Made by a program: the position numbers and the translations under genes
Notes under the pieces: model-generated
Told to the model about the DNA's origin: nothing
Database searches by the model: none
Seen by the model: only the letters and a program-made list of their open reading frames with translations
Part shown: positions 1-5,324 of the stretch, one piece after another
Numbering within the stretch: the stretch's first letter is position 1
How the letters are laid out: each line of letters opens with the position of its first letter
Source of the DNA: Zetaproteobacteria bacterium
GTDB lineage: Bacteria; Pseudomonadota; Zetaproteobacteria; Mariprofundales; Mariprofundaceae
DNA length: 5,393 bases
Reading direction: 5' to 3'
NCBI GenBank assembly: GCA_021545665.1
Contig: JAJRTX010000001.1
Coordinates: 1-5,393, forward strand

Positions 1-1
1 C

Positions 2-1012
2 GGCGCTTTGTACGAGAATGCCGCAGGCCAATGGAAAAGTAATCCCAAGATTGGTTTCGGTGAGTTTGGTCTGATCTCATCCGGCGCCTATGATAATTTC
101 TCATGGTGGCTGGATGCCAGTCTGGCGGGTGCCGATACCGGTATAGGTATGCTCGAAGGTATTTATTATTTCAATGATCTTTTGAAAGTTCGATTTGGAC
201 GCATACAGAATAATGTCGGTTACGGCATGACTATGATGTCACACCGGCCATTGGGTTGGGGCTGGGTTGATTCGGCCCAGATGGCTGGAGCTACCATGCT
301 GATGATGACCGATGGCGTGAGTATTCAGGGCACAACGAATGGCGATTCCGGTGTTGGCACTGCATATACATTTTCTGTTGGCACATCCGGTAAAAACTTT
401 GCCCAAAATAATCAGAACTCATATAATTTCTATGGTCGTATATCGCAGGAAATTATGGATAATCATATTATTGGCGTGTTTGGCTATAAATCAAAGAACT
501 ATAGCTCCGATGCATTCGGAGGCGAAGGCGCCATGCTGATGGCGATGGATCCACTCGCAGGCGGTGGCGGCGTTATAGCTGTTAATCCCATGCAGTTTTC
601 CGATGTTAAACGTTACGGCATCGACTTTGCTATCAATTATGGCGAACCTTTACAGGCTTGGGGAGCGATTACATATGGCAAGCAGACCAGTTTTTTGACT
701 GGTACAAAGCTGGATGTTATTGCTGCGACGGTTTCAGCTGAATGGAACTTTGCCGATGCATGGCTAATTGGTGCAAAATTAGACTATAGCAGAACTGATT
801 TACAGATGGGGACGGCAGGGGTTCTGAGGCCAGAGGCGACCACGAATTTAACGGTTTTCGGTATTTACCAAATCGTCCAGAACGTACAGATGATTGCTTC
901 ATTCACAAGGAGTAAAAATGTGGTGAACTTTATGGGTCTGGCAGCTGGTCGTACAACGGTTGATCAGCAGAATATCAATACAGGTCTGCTGGCAATTGAT
1001 GTAGCTCTTTAA
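2..1012 (+). CDS. Outer-membrane beta-barrel (porin-like) protein, 5' end missing
   Basis: The reading frame is open from the first complete codon (position 2) to a TAA at 1010-1012, giving 336 visible residues. No credible start with a ribosome site is seen; the TTG at 8 is just an in-frame codon, so the gene almost certainly begins upstream of the window. The protein is rich in Gly, Asn, Tyr and Phe. It shows short alternating polar/hydrophobic stretches ended by aromatic residues, and turn-like Gly/Asn/Asp segments, as in outer-membrane barrels. A segment reading F-G-R-I followed by Gly/Tyr-rich residues near visible residues 64-76 is typical of porin strands and periplasmic turns. The chain ends in an alternating strand (A-I-D-V-A-L) closing on Leu rather than the more usual Phe. 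The family is not recognised; a passive diffusion pore is the likeliest role. A terminator follows directly, so it is probably a separate transcription unit from the metal genes. Confidence 0.65.
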   Translation, partial: GALYENAAGQWKSNPKIGFGEFGLISSGAYDNFSWWLDASLAGADTGIGMLEGIYYFNDLLKVRFGRIQNNVGYGMTMMSHRPLGWGWVDSAQMAGATMLMMTDGVSIQGTTNGDSGVGTAYTFSVGTSGKNFAQNNQNSYNFYGRISQEIMDNHIIGVFGYKSKNYSSDAFGGEGAMLMAMDPLAGGGGVIAVNPMQFSDVKRYGIDFAINYGEPLQAWGAITYGKQTSFLTGTKLDVIAATVSAEWNFADAWLIGAKLDYSRTDLQMGTAGVLRPEATTNLTVFGIYQIVQNVQMIASFTRSKNVVNFMGLAAGRTTVDQQNINTGLLAIDVAL

Positions 1013-1028
1013 TAGCAGATGAGAAATA

Positions 1029-1055
1029 AAAAAGGGAGGGGGCCCCTCCCTTTTT
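1029..1055 (+). terminator. Rho-independent terminator after the porin-like gene
   Basis: An A-run is followed by GGGAGGGGG, then CCCCTCCC and five Ts, 16 bases after the porin stop codon. The arms pair as GGGAGG with CCTCCC around a five-base loop, and the flanking A and T runs extend the stem. Because A and T tracts flank both sides it could also stop transcription from the opposite strand, but no convergent gene is seen. Confidence 0.88.
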
Positions 1056-1189
1056 ACTTTTGCTAACAATTGAATTCATGCCATATTTGAATGCACCTCT
1101 TTTGGGCATGAACCAGTAATAAAAAATGATCAATAACGACTTATTCATTTGCATTTCGAGCTGCATTTGTTTCACTGAAGGAGAAGTCA

Positions 1190-1873
1190 ATGAGTCATGT
1201 ACAGGAGCTTGTAGGGGTAGTGCGGCATGGTTTGCTGATGGCAGTTCTGGCACTTATATGCGGTGCCTTGTGGGCAGCATATCTGGCGACCCATCATGAG
1301 CAATTTCACAGCGCTTTCGAGATGCAGGAAGCCGAGATCCAGTTAGCAAAAATGGACCACTTGATGGAAGATATGAATATGGACGCTATGCAAATGGGGC
1401 ATGTCCATGAGGAAGGGGCGACCGCAGATCATCAGAACCATGATGCAGGAGCACATGCTACGGGTGAGCAACACAGTCATTCCGGCTCTCTGTCCAAAGA
1501 TGCCATGCAGCGTCTGTTACGCGGACATATTCATTTTATGGGTATTGGGGTTCTGGCTGCCGTTTTGCTGCTTGTTACGGCATTTACATCGCTGAAAACC
1601 TGTTGGAAGAAAGTGCTGGGCTGGACACTCGGCCTTGGTGCGCTGGCCTATCCGCCCGCATGGATATTGATGGGTTTTCGCACCGTAGAACTTGGCCCGG
1701 AGGCAGCTGAGGCTAGTGTGATATGGTTATTCGGCCCTGCTGTCGGCCTGTTACTGGCATCAATGTTAGCTCTGTTTGTAGTGCTGCTTCTTGAAGCCAT
1801 CAATTTACAGCATCGCCTGCCGGTGGTGAAACTGTTCTTTTCAGACAAGCAAACAACAAACACCTTTCCGTGA
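1190..1873 (+). CDS. Four-helix membrane protein with His/Met-rich periplasmic loop
   Basis: The 227-residue protein starts at ATG 1190, with AAGGAGA at 1178-1184 as a well-placed ribosome site. Hydrophobic helices lie at about residues 14-34, 116-134, 142-162 and 177-201. The Lys-rich turn between helices 2 and 3 (S-L-K-T-C-W-K-K) should be cytoplasmic, which puts the long first loop in the periplasm with both termini inside. That loop and the start of helix 2 (residues 35-115) hold 13 His and 7 Met, including H-V-H, H-S-H and an M-N-M-D-A-M-Q-M run, as seen in Cu/Ag or Zn/Ni binding segments. Helix 2 begins G-H-I-H-F-M-G and helix 3 has a Y-P-P-A-W element. I do not recognise the family. 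A metal sensor, buffer or transport accessory is inferred. The next gene begins 42 bases later with no terminator between, so they are probably co-transcribed. No convincing promoter was found in 1057-1177. Confidence 0.85.
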   Translation: MSHVQELVGVVRHGLLMAVLALICGALWAAYLATHHEQFHSAFEMQEAEIQLAKMDHLMEDMNMDAMQMGHVHEEGATADHQNHDAGAHATGEQHSHSGSLSKDAMQRLLRGHIHFMGIGVLAAVLLLVTAFTSLKTCWKKVLGWTLGLGALAYPPAWILMGFRTVELGPEAAEASVIWLFGPAVGLLLASMLALFVVLLLEAINLQHRLPVVKLFFSDKQTTNTFP

Positions 1874-1915
1874 GAAAGATATAGCTGGCAGGTTTGTTGG
1901 GTGAGGAGATCCATG

Positions 1916-2992
1916 ATGAGTGAAACTGAAACACAAGAACAAACCAGTTGTTGCTGTCACGATAATCAAGCTGTATTTTTAGACCGGGCGATTGATCGAA
2001 TGAATCTCAATATGGCCCAGCGGCAGTTGCTTTTACAGTCATTCCGCGAAGTGTCGGTGCAAATTCCACTTAAAATTCATAATGGTGACACGGAAACACT
2101 ACACACCTTTACCGGCTACCGGGTGCAGCACAATCATGCACGTGGCCCGTTCAAGGGCGGCTTGCGTTTTCACCCTGATGTTCGACTTGAAGAAGTGAGG
2201 GCACTGGCTCAGTTGATGACCTGGAAAACCGCTCTTGTTGATATTCCATTTGGAGGTGCAAAAGGCGGTATTACAGTTGACCCCTCGACATTGACGGAGC
2301 GGGAACTGGAAATCTTGACGCGGAGATTCACGCAAAAAATGTCTCCCATATTTGGTGTCGATGAAGATATACCGGCACCGGATGTTAATACCAACCCGCA
2401 AGTTATGGCATGGATTTTTGACGAATACAGCAAATCCAACGGTCACACTCCGGGCATAGTAACGGGTAAGCCAATAGAGCTAGGTGGACTGGAGGGCCGA
2501 CTGGAAGCAACGGGTTATGGCGTGGCCTATGTAACAGCGATGGCCTGTGATTATCTGGATATTCCCTTGCAGGGCGCAAGCGTGGTTATTCAGGGATTTG
2601 GTAATGTCGGATCATTCGCCGCTCTTCGCCTTGAGGCTATGGGCACCCATATCGTAGCTATTTCTGATATGTATGGCGGTTTATTTAATGCGCAGGGAAT
2701 AAATATTGAATCTGCGATTGAACATGTCCGGAAAACCGGGAGACTGGAAGGATTCGCCGATGCACAGCCTGTGTCGAATGAGTTATTATTGGGGCTGTCC
2801 TGTGATGTGCTGATTCCTGCAGCCCTTGAGGGAACAATCAATTGCGATATTGAAGCAGCTATTCAGGCAAAGCTCATTGTGGAGGCGGCAAATATGCCGG
2901 TCACGCATATGGCAAGTGACAAGCTTCAGAATCGGGATGTTGTTATCATTCCCGATATTCTTGCCAATGCAGGCGGCGTAATAGCTTCGTAG
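1916..2992 (+). CDS. Glutamate dehydrogenase, cut short by in-frame TAG
   Basis: This belongs to the roughly 420-residue hexameric Glu/Leu/Phe/Val dehydrogenase family (GudB/RocG-like), which interconverts glutamate with 2-oxoglutarate and ammonia using NAD(P). Numbering from ATG 1916, the substrate domain has P-F-K-G-G (K80), M-T-W-K-T-A (K104), the P-F-G-G-A-K-G-G signature with catalytic K116, and A-P-D-V-N-T with D156. The nucleotide fold has G-F-G-N-V-G at 227-232. The frame stops at TAG 2990-2992 after residue 358, where relatives continue with Tyr-Phe/Tyr-Glu-Trp. The missing C-terminal segment is still encoded just after it (next entry). AGGAG at 1904-1908 sits 7 bases before ATG 1916 and 4 before ATG 1913; the GTG at 1901 overlaps the ribosome site and is unlikely. 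An odd Cys-Cys-Cys-His cluster lies at residues 12-15. As written, the product lacks the C-terminal helices that pack against the active-site cleft and is probably inactive unless the stop is read through. Confidence 0.9.
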   Translation: MSETETQEQTSCCCHDNQAVFLDRAIDRMNLNMAQRQLLLQSFREVSVQIPLKIHNGDTETLHTFTGYRVQHNHARGPFKGGLRFHPDVRLEEVRALAQLMTWKTALVDIPFGGAKGGITVDPSTLTERELEILTRRFTQKMSPIFGVDEDIPAPDVNTNPQVMAWIFDEYSKSNGHTPGIVTGKPIELGGLEGRLEATGYGVAYVTAMACDYLDIPLQGASVVIQGFGNVGSFAALRLEAMGTHIVAISDMYGGLFNAQGINIESAIEHVRKTGRLEGFADAQPVSNELLLGLSCDVLIPAALEGTINCDIEAAIQAKLIVEAANMPVTHMASDKLQNRDVVIIPDILANAGGVIAS

Positions 2993-3187
2993 TGTGAATG
3001 GGTGCAAAACATTCAACGCTTTTCCTGGGACAGGGATGTGGTTTTTGAGCGGATGGAGTCCCATTTATCCCGCAGTTTTGCCGAAGTTCAACAGTTGGCT
3101 AAGGCCTCGCATGTGGATTTCCGCACTGCCGCCTATGAACTCTCAGTGCGACGAGTGCTGCGTGCTGTTGAGTTAAGAGGGTTTTAA
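2993..3187 (+). pseudogene. C-terminal part of the glutamate dehydrogenase, beyond the TAG
   Basis: Reading on in exactly the same frame after the TAG gives 64 residues ending at TAA 3185-3187. They begin C-E-W-V-Q-N, with a single W-D late in the first helix, then an A-A-Y-E-L-S-V-R-R-V stretch and a final L-R-G-F. This is the standard end of the dehydrogenase family (E-W-V-Q-N ... A-A-Y ... R-V ... R-G). With the TAG counted as one residue the whole protein would be 423 residues, the normal family length. No frameshift or further stop is present. The only in-frame candidate start, GTG 3002, has no ribosome site, so separate translation is unlikely. It is either a remnant of a recently broken gene, a readthrough extension, or the result of a base-calling error at one position. 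Confidence 0.85.
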
Positions 3188-3205
3188 TGCATCTACTGAA
3201 GATGC

Positions 3206-3237
3206 TTGACTTGTGTGTAACACATAGGGTGTAAAAT
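3206..3237 (+). promoter_or_regulatory. MerR-type promoter/operator 1, upstream of the YHS-PII-merR operon
   Basis: The -35 box is TTGACT (3206-3211) and the -10 box TAAAAT (3232-3237), with a 20-base spacer instead of the usual 17. Long spacers of 19-20 bases mark promoters activated by MerR-family metal sensors. Inside the spacer is an imperfect inverted repeat, CTTGTGTG-TAA-CACATAGG, ending in GGGTG; its layout resembles known Pb/Cd-type operators (ACT...TAA...AGGGT). The same element recurs at 4544-4575. Confidence 0.85.
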
Positions 3238-3299
3238 TATGCATGAGACCACTATTGGCTGGGTAAGAAACGTTACCAGGTTGAAAAGAGGTGATAAAT

Positions 3300-3791
3300 A
3301 TGAATAAAAATATGACATGCCCCGTATGTGCGATGAACGTAGCTGATGATAAGATTTCGATGCAGTATTTTGGCATCCATTACAATTTCTGTTCGCAACA
3401 GTGCCATGAAAACTTTCTCTCCCAGCCAAAGTTGTATGTTGGCAAGGATGCAAAAAAAGCCGGGCGGCAGGAAGTTCTTAAATGCAGGAAATTTAAACTT
3501 GGCCAGTCGCTGACAATCCTTCAGATCAAGAAGGTTGGTCAGGAACTCGGGCAGTTGATGGGTATCAAACAGGTGGACGTTCAGAGTCAGGCTATTGCTG
3601 TCACTTATGACCTGCGGCAATGCCGTGCAGAACAAATTGAGACATGCCTGGCAGGAGCCGGGATAAAACTGGGAGAAGGATGGAGTGACCGCCTGCGTTT
3701 GGGTTGGATTCATTACACCGAAGAAAATGAATTGGACAGCCTGGCTGCTCAACCGGGGGCATGTTGCAATCGTCCGCCGAAACAAGGTTAA
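3300..3791 (+). CDS. YHS-domain protein with an HMA-like C-terminal domain
   Basis: The 163-residue protein starts at ATG 3300 behind a strong AAAGAGGTGA site (3285-3294); the GTG at 3291 lies inside that site and is rejected. Residues 6-48 form a YHS/TRASH-type metal-binding module: C7-P-V-C10, an aromatic Y/F stretch, then F-C31-S-Q-Q-C35, and P-K-L-Y-V-G. Residues 65-125 have the strand-helix-strand-strand-helix-strand order of a heavy-metal-associated (HMA) fold, but without its C-x-x-C metal loop. The tail ends in G-A-C-C-N-R-P-P (C155, C156), a possible extra thiol site. No signal peptide or membrane segment is seen, so it should be cytoplasmic. A metal chaperone or scavenger role is inferred. 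It is the first gene after MerR-type promoter 1, and its stop codon overlaps the ribosome site of the PII-like gene. Confidence 0.85.
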   Translation: MNKNMTCPVCAMNVADDKISMQYFGIHYNFCSQQCHENFLSQPKLYVGKDAKKAGRQEVLKCRKFKLGQSLTILQIKKVGQELGQLMGIKQVDVQSQAIAVTYDLRQCRAEQIETCLAGAGIKLGEGWSDRLRLGWIHYTEENELDSLAAQPGACCNRPPKQG

Positions 3792-3801
3792 GGAGAACGT
3801 G

Positions 3802-4134
3802 ATGAAATCAGAATGCATAATGACGATGGGAAAAGTCACAGCTACTTTTCGGCAAAGTATGCTGGGAAAAGTTGAACAAGCACTTCAGGAGCATGGTACT
3901 CATGGTTTCAGCATCACTTCTGTCCAGGGCTGTGGGGAGTATATGAACTACTATAATCAGGATTGTACAAGCAGCCATTCACGTATCGAAATATTTGTGG
4001 AAATGGATAAGGCTGAAGATCTCGCCGATGCGATTATGGAAGCCGCCCACATTGGCCAGCCCGGCGATGGCATAGTGGCGATAATGCCAGTCGAAAAGCT
4101 GTATCATATTCGCACAAAGTCTGAAACTGTGTGA
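3802..4134 (+). CDS. PII-family (GlnB-like) signalling protein, short-T-loop variant
   Basis: This 110-residue protein starts at ATG 3802, with AAGGAG at 3790-3795; the GTG at 3799 is too close to the site. It has the PII length and its C-terminal signature: G85-Q-P-G-D-G-I-V, then P-V-E-K and H-I-R-T. PII proteins are trimers that bind ATP/ADP and 2-oxoglutarate and control partners through the T-loop. Here the T-loop region (about residues 43-61, G-C-G-E-Y-M-N-Y-Y-N-Q-D-C-T) is several residues shorter than in GlnB and cannot be aligned to the uridylylated Tyr. The Lys that normally follows G-D-G is Ile91. Three Cys (5, 44, 55) are unusual. Similar divergent PII proteins are known next to heavy-metal efflux genes (the PII-NG group), so control of a metal transporter is more likely than classic nitrogen control. 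It sits 10 bases after the YHS gene and overlaps merR. Confidence 0.85.
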   Translation: MKSECIMTMGKVTATFRQSMLGKVEQALQEHGTHGFSITSVQGCGEYMNYYNQDCTSSHSRIEIFVEMDKAEDLADAIMEAAHIGQPGDGIVAIMPVEKLYHIRTKSETV

Positions 4135-4547
4135 TGTTTACTGTCAGCCAGTTGGCTGTTCGTTGCGATGTAACCCCTGAGACAGTACGCTATTACACCA
4201 GAGTGGGGTTATTGCATCCAGAGCGGCATCCTGACAATGGATACAAGCTTTTTGAATTTGATGATGTGCAGAAACTCCGTTTTATTCGGCGGGCAAAACT
4301 ACTCGGCTATACTCTGGCTGAAATCGAACAAGTTCTTCATCACAGTATGCAAGGTGATTCTCCATGCCCTATGGTGCGCGATTTTATCCAGCGTCGAATT
4401 GAATCAAACAAGGCGAAAATTAAAGAGTTAACCACTCTGCAAAAACGCATGGAAGCAGCGCTCAAGGCATGGGAAAACAAACCTGACGGCATGCCTGATG
4501 GGCATTCAATCTGCCATTTGATTGAGTCGTTCACAGAAGATGCTTGA
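4134..4547 (+). CDS. MerR-family metal-responsive transcription activator
   Basis: This is a 137-residue dimeric DNA-binding regulator. The N-terminal winged helix-turn-helix (residues 1-70) shows the family pattern V-T-P-E-T-V-R-Y-Y, then G-L-L-H-P-x-R, N-G-Y-K and D-V-x-K-L-R-F-I-R-R-A-K-L-L-G-Y-T-L-x-E-I. A long dimer helix follows (about 80-112). Cys78 (S-P-C-P-M) at the start of that helix and Cys127 (S-I-C-H-L-I-E) in the C-terminal tail match the two thiol positions of CadR/PbrR/ZntR-type sensors, with His124 and His128 as possible extra ligands. The ATG at 4134 overlaps the stop of the PII-like gene (TGATG), so translation is probably coupled; GTG 4131 is an alternative start. The gene is unusual in lying inside the operon it presumably activates rather than divergent from it. 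Its last codons carry the -35 box of promoter 2. The metal specificity cannot be read with certainty. Confidence 0.93.
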   Translation: MFTVSQLAVRCDVTPETVRYYTRVGLLHPERHPDNGYKLFEFDDVQKLRFIRRAKLLGYTLAEIEQVLHHSMQGDSPCPMVRDFIQRRIESNKAKIKELTTLQKRMEAALKAWENKPDGMPDGHSICHLIESFTEDA

Positions 4548-4575
4548 CCTGTGTGTAACACATAGGGTCTAGAAT
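4544..4575 (+). promoter_or_regulatory. MerR-type promoter/operator 2, overlapping the merR stop codon
   Basis: TTGACC (4544-4549) and TAGAAT (4570-4575) are separated by 20 bases. The spacer contains the inverted repeat CCTGTGTG-TAA-CACATAGG (7 of 8 positions pair), nearly the same as in promoter 1; the upstream bases GAAGATGC are also shared. The merR stop codon TGA (4545-4547) lies inside the -35 box. It should drive the second YHS gene and what follows, under the same regulator. Confidence 0.87.
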
Positions 4576-4608
4576 AGCTCATGTGGTTACCTTGGAAAGG
4601 AGGCTGGC

Positions 4609-4893
4609 ATGGATAGTTTAGGTTCTTTTCTTCTATTTGCTGTGTTGTTTTTTGTGATGGTGCGTTATGGCTGTGGCGCACATATGATACGTAGCCATCA
4701 TTCCAGACACAGTGGGCACAATGCGGAAGGTAAATTTATTGACCCTGTTTGCGGCAAAGAGGTCAATCCTGATCAAGGTTATGGCATGATGTGCGAAGGT
4801 GATCTTTACCGCTTCTGTTCTCGGCGATGCCTGGATCAATTCGATGAGCAACCCGAGTTATTTATTGCAAAAAATGCACTTCGTCATGAGTAA
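4609..4893 (+). CDS. Membrane-anchored YHS-domain protein
   Basis: The 94-residue protein starts at ATG 4609 with an AAAGGAGG ribosome site at 4596-4603. Residues 5-21 are a single hydrophobic helix acting as an N-terminal anchor. A short His-rich linker follows (His at 25, 30, 31, 34 and 37, plus Cys22). Residues 44-88 form a YHS domain: D-P-V-C48-G, Cys62, then Y-R-F-C70-S-R-R-C74 and Q-P-E-L-F-I. The four Cys positions match the metal-binding pattern seen in YHS modules of copper-handling proteins and P-type ATPases. The helix could place the domain on either side of the membrane; a basic linker (R28, R33) after the helix favours the cytoplasmic face. It is the first gene under MerR promoter 2 and is probably a membrane-docked metal acceptor or chaperone for a transporter (inference). 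Confidence 0.87.
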   Translation: MDSLGSFLLFAVLFFVMVRYGCGAHMIRSHHSRHSGHNAEGKFIDPVCGKEVNPDQGYGMMCEGDLYRFCSRRCLDQFDEQPELFIAKNALRHE

Positions 4894-5026
4894 CAGACTT
4901 TCTCTGGCCGCTGCCGGCCATGCAAGCAGTCTCTTTCCAGCTTTTACTCTTGCGATGAACTCTCAAGTTTTAATTGGTCGACGAACTGGAACCTGTCAGC
5001 CGCAATTCACCCCCAGAGAGTAAGTC

Positions 5027-5179
5027 ATGAAGTATATTCTGATCGTTAGTCTATTCGTTTTAAGTTTCGCCGCTATATCTGCTGTCGCCAATGAGGTGCG
5101 TCATCCGGCTGGTTCGGCAACAGAGCAAGCTGGCAGTTCCGCTGTTGTGCAGCCTGATGGCATGGGTATGGGGGTTTGA
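5027..5179 (+). CDS. Small secreted peptide with Met-rich end
   Basis: A 50-codon frame from ATG 5027 to TGA 5177-5179, with AGAGAG at 5015-5020 as a moderate ribosome site. Residues 1-21 are a clear signal peptide: M-K-Y, a hydrophobic core, and a likely cleavage after A-V-A. The mature part is only about 29 residues, low in complexity (Ala, Gly, Ser, Gln), and ends D-G-M-G-M-G-V. Small exported peptides with Met or His often accompany periplasmic metal systems, so a metal-binding role is possible but not shown. The same frame continues after the TGA with a Met/Cys-rich stretch up to 5257, so the gene may once have been, or may be read as, a longer protein. It lies 133 bases after the YHS gene and no terminator is seen between them. 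Confidence 0.6.
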   Translation: MKYILIVSLFVLSFAAISAVANEVRHPAGSATEQAGSSAVVQPDGMGMGV

Positions 5180-5257
5180 TCAAAATGCAAGATGCAAAAG
5201 ATGAGAGGGCGTATGATAAGTCAGCAATCCATGATGATGGATATGGGCGGCTGCTGA
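5180..5257 (+). other. Met/Cys-rich in-frame continuation of the small secreted peptide
   Basis: Directly after the TGA at 5177-5179 the same frame encodes 25 residues up to a second TGA at 5255-5257. Seven are Met and two are Cys, with M-M-M-D-M-G-G-C at the end. This composition fits a metal-binding tail and matches the D-G-M-G-M-G ending just before the stop. An internal ATG at 5213, preceded by GAGAGGG, could also start a 14-residue peptide. It may be a readthrough extension, a decayed gene end or chance. Confidence 0.3.
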
Positions 5258-5324
5258 TTCAAATGGATGCTTTCATACATTCAGCTTGCTGTCGTAATCG
5301 CATCTGTTGCGAAAGCTGTTTAGT

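Noticed and set aside
1057..1177. Possible sigma70 promoter for the His/Met-rich membrane protein
   Set aside because: TTGAAT (1087-1092) and TTGGGC (1102-1107) lack a good -10 box at suitable spacing; no MerR-type repeat is present either, so no promoter is called.
2990..2992. Pyrrolysine at the TAG of the dehydrogenase
   Set aside because: Pyrrolysine is known mainly from methylamine methyltransferases; the position corresponds to Tyr in relatives and no Pyl genes are in view, so a nonsense change is simpler.
3262..3277. Small hairpin GGTAA-GAAACG-TTACC in the leader before the first YHS gene
   Set aside because: Five pairs with a weak stem; no riboswitch-like architecture around it, so probably chance.
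3273..3839. A 188-codon minus-strand frame opposite the first YHS gene
   Set aside because: It runs antisense through the YHS gene and the promoter 1 leader, has no ribosome site and no recognisable domain; the + strand genes explain this stretch.
4905..4920. Hairpin TGGCCG-CTGC-CGGCCA after the second YHS gene
   Set aside because: The stem is only six pairs and no T-run follows, so it does not qualify as an intrinsic terminator; it might weakly affect RNA stability.
4886..5023. A 45-codon frame starting within the end of the second YHS gene and ending just before the secreted peptide
   Set aside because: The ATGAGTAA overlap would allow coupling, but the peptide has no signal, helix or domain pattern and its composition looks like non-coding sequence.
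5177..5179. Selenocysteine at the TGA ending the small secreted peptide
   Set aside because: No convincing SECIS-like hairpin was seen right after the TGA, and the protein is not a known selenoprotein type.
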